Shown here piece after piece: positions 8,643-16,388 of a stretch of DNA of 64,000 nucleotides. Numbering within the stretch: the stretch's first letter is position 1; each line of letters starts with the position of its first letter. The notes under the pieces were generated by a model. It did not search any database. It had not been told where the DNA came from and saw nothing but the letters and a program-made list of their open reading frames with translations. A program made the position numbers and the translations under genes. The stretch is from NCBI RefSeq assembly GCF_900109495.1, contig NZ_FOAA01000006.1:1-64000 (forward strand), written 5' to 3'. Origin of the DNA: Ectothiorhodospira marina. GTDB taxonomy: Bacteria; Pseudomonadota; Gammaproteobacteria; Ectothiorhodospirales; Ectothiorhodospiraceae.

Positions 8643-9484
8643 CTCGCCTCCAGAGGTTTCTGATACACGATGGCTTCGGGAAAGCGCCGGATCTGGAACA
8701 GTGATGAGATGCGGCTCATGGATTCGGAATGCCCCAGGCAGATGAAGCCGCCGGGGTTGAGGGCATCGAAGAAGGACTCGGCGGTCCTTTTGCGGGACAA
8801 ATCGTCGAAATAGATCAGCAGGTTGCGGCAGAAGATCACATCGAACTGCCGGTGACTGCGCATGTCGGCGGCATCGTGGACGTTCACCCGCGTGAATTCC
8901 ACCGCCTCTTGCAGGCTCCGGCTGATCTGGTAATGGCTGCCCACCCGACGAAAATATTTCTTCAGCAGCGGGCCGGGCATATTTTGAACCGCCCGGTCGG
9001 CATAAAGCCCGTTACGAGCCTTTTCCAGGATCCGGGTGTCGATATCGGAAGAGATGATCTCCACATCCCACTTTTCAAGCAATGGCCAGTGTTCCAGCAG
9101 GTAGATGGCAATGCCGTAGGGTTCCTCGCCGGAGGAAGAGGGGACGGACCAAATACGGATGGGGCGGGAGGATGAGCGCCGGGCCACGACCTCGCGGAGA
9201 ATGGAGTCCACCAAGCAGCGGAACTGATACTCCTCACGGAAGAAGTAGGTTTCGTTCACTGTCATGGCGTTGATCAGCGTTTGCAGTTCCGCACCCGAGG
9301 CCTGAAAACGCAGCATGGTGAAGTAACTGCGAAAGCTCTCGTTGTCGGTGGCGGTCATGCGTTCCAGCAGTCGCTTGTCCACAAAGTAACGCTTGCTGTC
9401 TTCGAACAGCATGCCGGTCTTGCGATGGAAGAATTCCCTAAACTTCTGAAAATCCTCACCACTGATGACGGTGGGTGTCTGCAT
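8639..9484 (-). CDS. cheR: Chemoreceptor glutamate methyltransferase CheR
   Basis: 281 residues: an N-terminal helical CheR domain followed by a SAM-dependent methyltransferase fold with MTVNETYFFRE, a SAM-site segment IRIWSVPSSSGEEPYGIAI, and FDVIFCRNLLIYFD. It methylates receptor glutamates for adaptation, opposite CheB. SVPSSSGEEP replaces the more usual SAGCSSGEEPYS, but the key GEEP is intact. The gene starts six bases after the HEAT-repeat gene. Confidence 0.95.
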   Translation of the reverse strand: MQTPTVISGEDFQKFREFFHRKTGMLFEDSKRYFVDKRLLERMTATDNESFRSYFTMLRFQASGAELQTLINAMTVNETYFFREEYQFRCLVDSILREVVARRSSSRPIRIWSVPSSSGEEPYGIAIYLLEHWPLLEKWDVEIISSDIDTRILEKARNGLYADRAVQNMPGPLLKKYFRRVGSHYQISRSLQEAVEFTRVNVHDAADMRSHRQFDVIFCRNLLIYFDDLSRKRTAESFFDALNPGGFICLGHSESMSRISSLFQIRRFPEAIVYQKPLEAR

Positions 9485-9489
9485 GAGAA

Positions 9490-10116
9490 TTACTCGACCC
9501 CAATGCGCTTGAGGGCCAACTCGGCGGCAAACTGGATGTAGGGTTCCTCGGGAAAACGCTGCTTGAGTGCTTGCAGGGCTTCCCTGGCACGGGGACTGCC
9601 GACTTCACTCAGAAGGTCCAGAGCGGTGGCGCAGACGTTGACATGGTCGTCCTTGAGGATGACTCCGATTAGCCATTCCTCCACGTTGGAATGGCGCAGG
9701 GATTCCAGCACATTGACGGCAAAGATCCGCACATCCGGGTCAGGATCCTGCAGTAGCTGACCCATGTGGGGTGCCACTGGCTCGGGCAGCTCCTTGAGCA
9801 CTTCAATGGCAGTGTTGCGCAGCAGGGCCTGTTCCAAGTAAAGACAGTCGATCAGTCCGCGAACGGCGACATCGTTGGCTATGCAGCCCAGCGAGCTGAT
9901 AATGATCTGCAGTACGGTGGTATCCGTTTCATGTTGTAGCTGAGTGGCCAGGGCCACGGCCGCCGTCGGATGGTCCGCCAGATCACGGGCGGCCCAGCGA
10001 CGTTTCATGGGATCCCCGTCCAGCAGGGTCTGCAGCAGGGTTTCCAGGTCCCTTGGCTCCTGTCGCTCGCCGGGGCTATGGTCGGCCGGCGTGGGCTGTC
10101 CCCTTTTCAATGCCAT
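9490..10116 (-). CDS. HEAT-repeat protein of the chemosensory operon
   Basis: 208 residues, mostly paired helices typical of HEAT/PBS-lyase-like repeats, for example LLRNTAIEVLKELPEPVAPHM, then PDVRIFAVNVLESL and HVNVCATALDLLSEVG. There is no signal peptide or membrane segment. AGGA sits about eight bases before the ATG at 10116. Because it lies between cheB and cheR, it probably acts as a protein-interaction scaffold or regulator of the signalling complex. The exact partner cannot be read from the sequence. Confidence 0.85.
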   Translation of the reverse strand: MALKRGQPTPADHSPGERQEPRDLETLLQTLLDGDPMKRRWAARDLADHPTAAVALATQLQHETDTTVLQIIISSLGCIANDVAVRGLIDCLYLEQALLRNTAIEVLKELPEPVAPHMGQLLQDPDPDVRIFAVNVLESLRHSNVEEWLIGVILKDDHVNVCATALDLLSEVGSPRAREALQALKQRFPEEPYIQFAAELALKRIGVE

Positions 10117-10141
10117 GATGAATTCCTGGTGAGCGGTGGGT

Positions 10142-11224
10142 TTAGCATGCCCTCACCCACTTGATGATCTGTTCCGCAATCTTTTCCACCGGCAGTACGG
10201 TGGTGGCGCCGCCGCGCTTGATGAGTTCCGCCGGCATGCCAAAGACCACAGCTGATTGTTCAGACTCGGCAACGGTGCGCGCTCCCTGGCGCTTGAGTTT
10301 GGTGAAACTATCTGCTCCGTCGTAGCCCATGCCGGTGAGCATGACGCCGATCACCCGGCGCGGGTCACAGTGCTGCAGCACCGAGCACCCCAGTAGTTCC
10401 ACCGAGGGGTGCCAGAGCATCTCCGCTGATTCCGGGCGAGCACTGACCAGGAGTCGGCCAGCACGGCGCGTGACCAGGATATCTGCACCGCCCCGACCGA
10501 TGTGGATCTGCCCGGGCACCAGTTCCAGCGGCCGGCGCAGTTCCAGTACTTCCAGGGCGCAGAGGGCATTCATGCGCTCCGCGAAGGGGCGAGTGAAGCT
10601 GGGGGGCATGTGCTGGGCCACCAGGACCGGCCAGGGGAAGTCCGCTGGTAGCCGGGGCAGGATCTCTTCCAGGGTGCGCGGTCCTCCGGTGGAGACGCCG
10701 ATGATGACCAGCCCATCATCGGAGATGTCCTTTCCCATCGGCGAGGGCGGTGGCGTGTGGGTAGGCCTGGCTGCCGCGGCAACGCTCAGATTGCCGCGGA
10801 TACGGGAAGCCAGGCCGCGGGATTTCCGGATGCGGGCGCCAGCGGCGGCCCGCACCTTGGCGATGATCTCCGCTTCCACCTCGGCGATGGACAGGGAAAT
10901 GGTGCCACCTGGTTTTGGGATGTAGTCCACGGCCCCCAGGTTGAGGGCCTCCAGGGTGGAGATGGCACCCTTCTCGGTGAGCGAGGAGACCATCACTACG
11001 GGAACGGGACGCTCCGCCATGAGTAGGGACAGGGCGGTCAGTCCGTCCATCTGCGGCATGTTGATGTCCAGGGTGATGACATCTGGCTCGAAGGTCCGGT
11101 TGAGTTCCACCGCCTCCTGGCCATGGCGGGCCACTTCCACCTGGAAGTCCCCTTCCGCCGTGAAAATGGCCTTGAGTTGGCGGCGCATGAGCGCGGAGTC
11201 ATCGACAATCAGCAGCTTGATCAC
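10142..11224 (-). CDS. cheB: Chemoreceptor glutamate methylesterase CheB
   Basis: 360 residues. An N-terminal receiver (LLIVDDSALMRRQL, Asp in ITLDINMPQMDG, IPKPGG) is joined by a linker to a C-terminal methylesterase with the catalytic serine in IGVSTGGPRTLEEIL, the histidine in VAQHMPPSFTRPFAERMN, and the aspartate region VMLTGMGYDGADSF. It removes methyl groups from, and deamidates, receptors when phosphorylated by CheA. The start is GTG at 11224 with only a weak ribosome binding site, 66 bp after the triple-CheW gene. Confidence 0.95.
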   Translation of the reverse strand: MIKLLIVDDSALMRRQLKAIFTAEGDFQVEVARHGQEAVELNRTFEPDVITLDINMPQMDGLTALSLLMAERPVPVVMVSSLTEKGAISTLEALNLGAVDYIPKPGGTISLSIAEVEAEIIAKVRAAAGARIRKSRGLASRIRGNLSVAAAARPTHTPPPSPMGKDISDDGLVIIGVSTGGPRTLEEILPRLPADFPWPVLVAQHMPPSFTRPFAERMNALCALEVLELRRPLELVPGQIHIGRGGADILVTRRAGRLLVSARPESAEMLWHPSVELLGCSVLQHCDPRRVIGVMLTGMGYDGADSFTKLKRQGARTVAESEQSAVVFGMPAELIKRGGATTVLPVEKIAEQIIKWVRAC

Positions 11225-11290
11225 AGTCTGCCCTGGGTCCTGTTGGCATTGGGGTGAAGCCGGCGCCGGCCCGGCTCGGTCCGGTTGCTT

Positions 11291-12880
11291 TTACGGTTTT
11301 TCGCCGTTTTCCTGATCCGATAGGGTCGCAAGTGCTTCCCGCTGTTCCCGGGCGATCAGATGTGATGGGTTAATCAACTGAATCAGGCGTTTGTGTTGCT
11401 CCAGATTGGCCACCCGGGCGATCAGGCGGGCCTGTTCCACGGACAGTTGCGGAGCGGGTTCGATGGCGGCGCGGGGAATCTTGAGGACCTCGGCCACGGA
11501 ATCGACGATGAACCCGGTGCGCATGCCGTCCAGCAGGAAGACCATGATGCGCTGGCGATCGTTGCGCTCTTTGGGAGGGAGGCCCAGCCGCTGACGCTGG
11601 TCGATAACCGGCAGCACCGAACCACGCAGGTTGATGACGCCCTCGACAAAGGCAGGCGCCTTGGGTACTCGGGTGAGTTCGTCGGGGATACGCACGATCT
11701 CCTGCACGCTGCTGATGGGGACACCAAACTCCTCCTTGTCGAGACGGAATACCACCACCTGCTCTTCGTCGTCGTCCTGTTCTTCCTGACCGTCGTGCGC
11801 GGACGGGTCGTCTTCTTGCATGTCTTTCACGGTGCTGATCGCCTCCTGAATGGAAGAGTGCCGGAACAGGTGCTCGATGGCGATGATGGATACCAGGCGT
11901 CTGCCGTCCTGTCCCAGGCGGCAGATTCTGGAGATTTCACCCATGTCGCCGCTGCTGGCGAGCATGGCCGGCATGGCCTCCACAGCGGCCAGGGGTACCC
12001 GCAGCACTTCGTTGACACTGTCCATGACCAGTCCCACGGTCACCGTGCCCAGTCGTACCACCACGATGCGGCTGTGCTCATCCGGGATGCGCGCGGGCAA
12101 TTCGAACAGGCAGCGCAGCGAGACCAAGGGCAGTAGTCGGTTGCGGAGGGTCATCACCCCCAGTACGTGGGCTTCGGAGCGGGGAACCTTCACGACATGC
12201 TCGGGGAACTGCACGATTTCCTGAGTATGCTCGATGGGGATGGCGTACTCCTGTTCCGCTACCTCGAAGCTGACCAGTTGGAGTTCATCCAGTGCGTCCT
12301 CGCTGTCATCCTCGTTGCTGTAGTTTTCCTGGGTCAGGGCACGGGCCGCAGTGCTTCGAGCCATGCGGGCGATCTCGGCAAATTCCGCACTGATCAGGTG
12401 TTGGAAATCCATGACCATGACCATGGGAAAGCCACCCACGTCCTTGAGCAAACCTGCCAGCATTTCGGTGTTTACCGTCGTGCTCAGGTCGGTGATATCC
12501 TCGATCTGTTCCGGTTCCACCGCCACCACGCTGCTAACCCGATCCACGACGAATCCCAGCGGCTGGCCCAGATCAATCACCAGGGCGCGAGAAGAATCGT
12601 CGCTGTTCTGTTCATCAAAACCGAACAGGCGGCGCAGATTGATGATGGGCAACACCTTGCCGCGCAGATTGGCCAGCCCTTCCAGGGTGGTGGGGCCCAG
12701 AGGTACCCTCACTACATCGGGAACGCGAATGATTTCCTGCACCGGGGCCATGTCCACCCCGAAGACCTCATTGCCACAGATAAAGATCACGAACTGCCGG
12801 ACGTTAGATTCGTGCTCCGGGTCTGGCGACTGAGGATCACCCCCGCCTGGGGGGGACGATGCGACCGTTTCGTTGGTCAT
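11291..12880 (-). CDS. Triple-domain CheW scaffold protein
   Basis: 529 residues containing three CheW-like domains in tandem (about 28-165, 195-340 and 370-505). Each has the EV/EYAIPI-VQEI-R(V/I)P opening and an LRGxVLPxI-type core; the middle domain is more diverged (LRNRLLPLVSLR). Acidic linkers (NEDDSEDALDE; EEQDDDEEQ) separate them. Ordinary CheW has one domain and about 160 residues. A three-domain version could bridge receptors and CheA in several orientations. GGGAG lies seven bases upstream of the ATG at 12880. No separate single-domain CheW gene occurs in the operon, so this is its only adaptor. Confidence 0.93.
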   Translation of the reverse strand: MTNETVASSPPGGGDPQSPDPEHESNVRQFVIFICGNEVFGVDMAPVQEIIRVPDVVRVPLGPTTLEGLANLRGKVLPIINLRRLFGFDEQNSDDSSRALVIDLGQPLGFVVDRVSSVVAVEPEQIEDITDLSTTVNTEMLAGLLKDVGGFPMVMVMDFQHLISAEFAEIARMARSTAARALTQENYSNEDDSEDALDELQLVSFEVAEQEYAIPIEHTQEIVQFPEHVVKVPRSEAHVLGVMTLRNRLLPLVSLRCLFELPARIPDEHSRIVVVRLGTVTVGLVMDSVNEVLRVPLAAVEAMPAMLASSGDMGEISRICRLGQDGRRLVSIIAIEHLFRHSSIQEAISTVKDMQEDDPSAHDGQEEQDDDEEQVVVFRLDKEEFGVPISSVQEIVRIPDELTRVPKAPAFVEGVINLRGSVLPVIDQRQRLGLPPKERNDRQRIMVFLLDGMRTGFIVDSVAEVLKIPRAAIEPAPQLSVEQARLIARVANLEQHKRLIQLINPSHLIAREQREALATLSDQENGEKP

Positions 12881-12909
12881 GACGATCTCCCGCAATACGG
12901 TGGCTGAGG

Positions 12910-14832
12910 TCAGGCGCTCTGGAGTTCGTCGGCCAAAGAGGCGATCTCTTCGATGGCCGCTGCCAGTTCCTCGGCGCCCTGTGCCTGCTGACCAGCGGCC
13001 GAGGCCGCTTCTGCGGAGGCCTTTTCTGCTTCTTCGGCGGCGGCAGCGATCTGCTCGACACCGGTTTTCACCTGGCCGATGGCCGTGGCAATCTCGGTGG
13101 CAGCATTGAGCACCTCCAGTGTATTTTTTTGCACCGTGGCCACGTCGATTGTTGCCGTCTGCAGACCCCGGGTGATGGATTTGGCCTTCTGCGCCTCGAT
13201 ATTGGCGGTATTGATATTCTCGTCCAGGTCTCGCCAGACGGTATCGATCTGATCCTGAACTGCCTTTACAAGATCCTTGATGCGATCGGCGTTCTCTGCC
13301 GAGTCATGGGCGAGGTTGCGGATATCCGTGGCCACCACCACGAAGCCCTTGCCGAACTCGCCGGCACGGGCGGCTTCAATGGACCCATTGACCGCCAGCA
13401 TGTTGGTCTGGATGGACACAGTGGTGATGGCGTCCACGATCTTGTCGATACGCCGTGAGACCAGTTCCAGGTTCTTGATCTGGCTCAGGCTTTCCCGGGA
13501 AGCATCAGCGGATTCCGCAACGCCCTGGATGAGGTTTTCCATTTTGTCCTGGTTGGACTTGAGCAGCTCGGTGATGCTGCTGATGTTCTCGTCCGCGCTC
13601 TTCGCCCGCTGCTGGGCCACCACCAGCCCCTGCTCGATCTGGTTGACGGCGGCGGCAGATTCCTCGGTGGCAGAGGACTGTAGTTGGGCGCTCTTGCGGA
13701 TCTGGTCCAGGGCCGCCATGATCTGCGCCCCGGAGCGGTTGATCTCCTGTACCGCTGACGATAGCTGTTCTGCGGCCGAGGCCACTTCTTCGGCGCTCTT
13801 GCTGATATCGGTGGAACTGCGCAGTTCTTCCGCCAGTTCCGACAGGTTCTGGGCTGCTTGCTCGCATTCAGACAGTGCCTGGGTCTGCTCTTCCACGGTT
13901 TTGGCCGACTCCTCGGCAGCAGCGGATTGCTCCTCGGCGGCGGTGGCAATCTCTTCAGTGCCTTTCAGGGCCTGCCTGGCGGCGTTCTCGGACTGCTGAG
14001 CACCGTTGGCGATTTCCTGAATGCCACTGGTGATCAAGGCCGTGTCATTGCGGATTTGGTCCAGTTGCTGAGTGATCTGCTTGCCATTTTCCACTTCCTG
14101 CTGCACCTTGTCAGCGGAGGTGTTGATGCCTTCAGAGATATGCTTAACGTCGTTTTGTATCTGTGCTACCAGATCCTGGATCTGCTTGGCGCTTTTTTCT
14201 GAAGTTTCCGCTAGGGTACGAACCTCGTCGGCAACTACGGCAAAGCCCTTGCCGTGCTTGCCAGCTCGGGCGGCCTCGATGGCGGCATTGAGGGCCAGGA
14301 GATTGGTCTGATCGGCGATGCGGGCCACGGCCTTGACGATATCGCCGATGTTGGCGGCCTGCTGCTCCAGTTCGCCGACCATTTTTACCGACTCACCCTG
14401 ACGTTGGGCACTCACCCGCACATTGGTGATGAAGCCAGCGATCTCGCCGCTGACCCCAATAACCAGTTCCTTGAGGTTCTCCACCCGGGTCTGGGCGCTG
14501 TTGGCATTTTCCAGCTGTTGGTCAAGGGCCTGCGTGACCTGCTTGAAGGCGGTAAGGGATTCCTGGGCGGCACCGGAGGCCTCTTCGGCACCCGAAGCGA
14601 TCTGGTCGGAGGCTCGTTTGAGTTCCTCGGCGGCGGAGGCGGCCTCATTGATGCCGGAGGCCAGCTGGGCGGTGGCGGAGGCGATGCGCTCGGCGGCCTG
14701 TTGCTGCTTTGCCAGGGTGCGGGCGCGTTTGCGCTGGGCTTCCGCCTCGCGGGTTGCGGCGGCCTGGGTGCGGGAATCCTCACCGCCGGCGGATGAGGGC
14801 GAAGTGCCCGGAGTCTTTTTCACAAGGGCCAT
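12910..14832 (-). CDS. Soluble chemoreceptor with two MCP signalling tips
   Basis: 640 residues, almost entirely Ala/Glu-rich coiled coil, with no signal peptide, transmembrane helix or recognisable ligand domain. Two separate MCP hairpin tips are present: residues about 171-210 ([20 protein letters not shown], then [14 protein letters not shown]) and about 471-510 ([20 protein letters not shown], then [14 protein letters not shown]). The second tip is diverged (NMLAVNGS for NLLALNAA). Ordinary receptors have one tip per chain. It is the first gene of the operon; AGGAA precedes the ATG at 14832. It probably nucleates a cytoplasmic array with the triple CheW and CheA. Confidence 0.93.
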   Translation of the reverse strand: MALVKKTPGTSPSSAGGEDSRTQAAATREAEAQRKRARTLAKQQQAAERIASATAQLASGINEAASAAEELKRASDQIASGAEEASGAAQESLTAFKQVTQALDQQLENANSAQTRVENLKELVIGVSGEIAGFITNVRVSAQRQGESVKMVGELEQQAANIGDIVKAVARIADQTNLLALNAAIEAARAGKHGKGFAVVADEVRTLAETSEKSAKQIQDLVAQIQNDVKHISEGINTSADKVQQEVENGKQITQQLDQIRNDTALITSGIQEIANGAQQSENAARQALKGTEEIATAAEEQSAAAEESAKTVEEQTQALSECEQAAQNLSELAEELRSSTDISKSAEEVASAAEQLSSAVQEINRSGAQIMAALDQIRKSAQLQSSATEESAAAVNQIEQGLVVAQQRAKSADENISSITELLKSNQDKMENLIQGVAESADASRESLSQIKNLELVSRRIDKIVDAITTVSIQTNMLAVNGSIEAARAGEFGKGFVVVATDIRNLAHDSAENADRIKDLVKAVQDQIDTVWRDLDENINTANIEAQKAKSITRGLQTATIDVATVQKNTLEVLNAATEIATAIGQVKTGVEQIAAAAEEAEKASAEAASAAGQQAQGAEELAAAIEEIASLADELQSA

Positions 14833-14906
14833 GGCGCGTTCCTGGACTGGGTGACCAATCAAAAGGGGGCTGCGTGTACATCGACGCTGATGTCATTCTA
14901 TAACGG

Positions 14907-14914
14907 TTATCGGC
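14907..14914 (-). promoter_or_regulatory. Candidate FliA (sigma-28) -10 element for the chemosensory operon
   Basis: On the minus strand the sequence GCCGATAA is identical to the sigma-28 -10 consensus and lies about 75 bp upstream of the first operon gene. At the expected 11-bp spacing the -35 region reads TCCAGAAT, only a half match to TAAAGTTT. A TATAGAAT sequence just downstream could be an overlapping sigma-70 -10. The assignment is plausible for motility-linked genes but not proven. Confidence 0.4.
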
Positions 14915-14964
14915 AGGAACGGTTGATTCTGGAGTGCCGAAAGGCCTGAAATGGGTCAGGTGGT

Positions 14965-15325
14965 TGAGTCGAGGGCCTCAAGGACTTGCTCAACACCTGT
15001 AGTGATCATGCGGTGTCCACGGCCTCTCAAAGTGGCGGATTTCTGAAGAATCCTTCCATCACGATACCGTTGCCCGGTGTCTGCAGGATCGGCAGGGAGC
15101 GCGCGTCACCCAAGCACTGCTTCCCGAGACCCAGCGTGCCCTCGAGGATGCGGGAGCCACTTAGACTCTGGCGAATCTCATTGACTGCATTGATCATCGC
15201 CTGCCGGGGATGGCTGGCATCAGGGACTTCGATCTGGACGCTTACGTGAACGACAAGACCGTGGAGGGCTTATTCGAGCTCATGGCCGAGCGTAAGGTGC
15301 GGGACGACCCCGTGGGGCAGGGTGG
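14965..15325 (+). pseudogene. Relic of a DUF4197 family protein
   Basis: The + strand keeps two pieces of a DUF4197 (periplasmic, unknown function) protein. One (about 14974-15085) reads GLKDLLNTC..HAVSTASQSGGFLKNPSITIPLP; the other (about 15210-15325) reads GIRDFDLDAYVNDKTVEGLFELMAERK, the family's conserved C-terminal region. The pieces are in different frames, with a stop and a large deletion between them; about 110 residues or fewer remain of about 230. No signal peptide region is left. This fragment fills most of the gap between the chemosensory operon and the light-harvesting genes. Confidence 0.65.
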
Positions 15326-15372
15326 TCAGATGTTGCGGGGGAGGGGGGGGCGGCCGGTAAGCCGAGCAGACA

Positions 15373-15409
15373 CCGGGCGGGATGCGAATTGCACTGCCAT
15401 CCCGCCCGG
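15373..15409 (-). terminator. Strong hairpin after the light-harvesting operon
   Basis: A perfect 12-bp stem, CCGGGCGGGATG / CATCCCGCCCGG, with a 13-nt loop lies 20 bp beyond the alpha-subunit stop. No T tract follows on the minus strand, so it is more likely an mRNA 3'-end stabiliser of the kind found after pufBA genes in purple bacteria than a classical Rho-independent terminator. Confidence 0.75.
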
Positions 15410-15428
15410 AGGCATGGGCGTCAGACGC

Positions 15429-15626
15429 TTAGGCCAGGTTTGCCTTGTCCGTCTGACCCTGTACTGCGACCTGCTCGGTCGTGTCGACCAGGGAGGCAGT
15501 GTGCATCCAGTTGAAGCGTTCGGTGCTCAGCAGGATGAAGTGGATCAGAAGAGCCAGCACGGCCAGGAATGCAAACAGGGCAACCAGCGCTCTGCGCGGA
15601 TCGAACAGCAGCCAAGTACGCCACAT
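15429..15626 (-). CDS. pufA: Light-harvesting complex alpha subunit (LH1-type)
   Basis: 65 residues with the antenna alpha-polypeptide pattern: N-terminal [17 protein letters not shown], one transmembrane helix with bacteriochlorophyll-ligand H29 in [10 protein letters not shown], and ERFNW after the helix. The helix and the ERFNW motif are very close to LH1 alpha of Rhodospirillum rubrum. The C-terminal tail ([19 protein letters not shown]) is longer. AGGAGA precedes the ATG. It pairs with the beta gene 90 bp upstream; no reaction-centre genes (pufLMC) follow, so this is an orphan antenna operon. LH1 versus LH2 membership is judged from motif resemblance only. Confidence 0.9.
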   Translation of the reverse strand: MWRTWLLFDPRRALVALFAFLAVLALLIHFILLSTERFNWMHTASLVDTTEQVAVQGQTDKANLA

Positions 15627-15716
15627 ATTGAAATCTCCTATATCGGAAAGAAACTGCTTTTAATGCTTCGCTAAAGGGACCGCTTGAGACTTGATTCGCC
15701 GTTCAGGCGAGAAGTC

Positions 15717-15875
15717 TTACCAAGCCACACCCCAGGGACGCCACATCCAGGCCAGAACGTGGGCTACAGCGGCAACGCCCAGAAAGCCCATCATGCTGGA
15801 CATGAAGACCCCATGAAACTCCATGGCTTCTTCTTCGTTGAGCCCCGAGAGCGAACCTTTTGTTTCACCAACCAT
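15717..15875 (-). CDS. pufB: Light-harvesting complex beta subunit
   Basis: A 52-residue protein encoded from the ATG at 15875 (GGAGGG seven bases upstream) to the TAA at 15717. It has the beta-antenna layout: polar N-terminus [17 protein letters not shown], one transmembrane helix, the histidine pair H21 and H39 eighteen residues apart (EFH and VAHVLAW), and the C-terminal WMWRPWG. H39 should ligate bacteriochlorophyll. It forms an alpha/beta heterodimer with the next gene and belongs in the photosynthetic membrane. The beta-then-alpha order is the usual one. Confidence 0.9.
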   Translation of the reverse strand: MVGETKGSLSGLNEEEAMEFHGVFMSSMMGFLGVAAVAHVLAWMWRPWGVAW

Positions 15876-16019
15876 TTCAATACCCTCCAAGTGAGTCTTA
15901 TTGGCAAATACCGCGGTGGCTCAACGCCATCACGTACGTCGATGTAGACACTACAACAGGATAAGTTCCAGGATCATGATCCAGCACAGGAAAAAAACCG
16001 AAATTTGGTTGAAGTCAGC
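15876..16019 (-). promoter_or_regulatory. Upstream region of the antenna operon with two dyads
   Basis: Two symmetric sites stand out: TGTAG-ACA-CTACA at 15943-15955, and the 12-bp palindrome GGATCATGATCC at 15971-15982. Both lie 68-107 bp upstream of the beta-subunit start and could bind a dimeric regulator. I looked for the PpsR/CrtJ pattern TGT-N12-ACA and did not find it. No clear -35/-10 pair could be fixed. Confidence 0.4.
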
Positions 16020-16112
16020 TTCGTGAGGCCCTCGCGCGCAGGGGGCGTCAATTATGGGCATGGATGAGATGCTGGCCATGTTCGTGAGGCCCTCGCGCGC
16101 AGGGGGCGTCAA
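16020..16112. repeat. Two perfect 32-bp direct repeats, 29 bp apart
   Basis: 16020-16051 and 16081-16112 are identical over 32 bp, starting TTCGTGAGGCCCTCGCGCGC and ending GGGGGCGTCAA. Each can form a short imperfect hairpin (GCCCT / AGGGGGC). The 29-bp interval is unique. There is no third copy and no cas gene in the window. On the + strand the second copy is part of an open 26-codon frame (16053-16133). Confidence 0.85.
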
Positions 16113-16205
16113 GCCCACGAAGCCCGTGGTGTGAAGGTAACAGATCAGGGGGGGCGGTATCCGGGGTCACGATGACGCCTTTCGGAGTGGACTCCGCGAA
16201 GACAC

Positions 16206-16238
16206 AAAAAAAGCGGCCCGGTTGAACCGTAAGCCGCT
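16206..16238 (-). terminator. Rho-independent terminator after tRNA-Val
   Basis: On the minus strand AGCGGC...GCCGCT with the inner stem ACGGT/ACCG is followed by seven T residues, 18 bp beyond the CCA end of tRNA-Val. This is a canonical terminator for the tRNA transcript, and possibly for the genes upstream of it. Confidence 0.85.
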
Positions 16239-16256
16239 AATTTTGTTGACACTTAT

Positions 16257-16331
16257 TGGTGGGCGGTAGTGGGATCGAACCACTGACCCCTGCCGTGTGA
16301 AGGCAGTGCTCTACCGCTGAGCTAACCGCCC
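16257..16331 (-). tRNA. tRNA-Val (anticodon CAC)
   Basis: 75 nt including an encoded CCA. The acceptor stem is GGGCGGT/ACCGCCC, the D arm AGCTCAGCGGTAGAGC, the anticodon stem CTGCC-TTCACAC-GGCAG with anticodon CAC, and the T arm carries GGTTCGATCC. It reads valine GTG codons. It lies between the CbbR-like regulator gene and the antenna operon, both on the same strand. Confidence 0.95.
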
Positions 16332-16388
16332 GATACGAAAGAAGCGCAGATTATAGGGGGGGCAGTGAGGGTCGTCAATACCTGTTTG

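Noticed and set aside
15876-16019. PpsR/CrtJ binding site TGT-N12-ACA upstream of the antenna genes
   Set aside because: The TGT at 15943 has ACA at N10, not N12. No proper site was found.
16020-16112. Miniature CRISPR array
   Set aside because: Only two repeats, no leader or cas genes in the window, and the repeat does not match a common CRISPR type. Reported instead as a direct-repeat pair.
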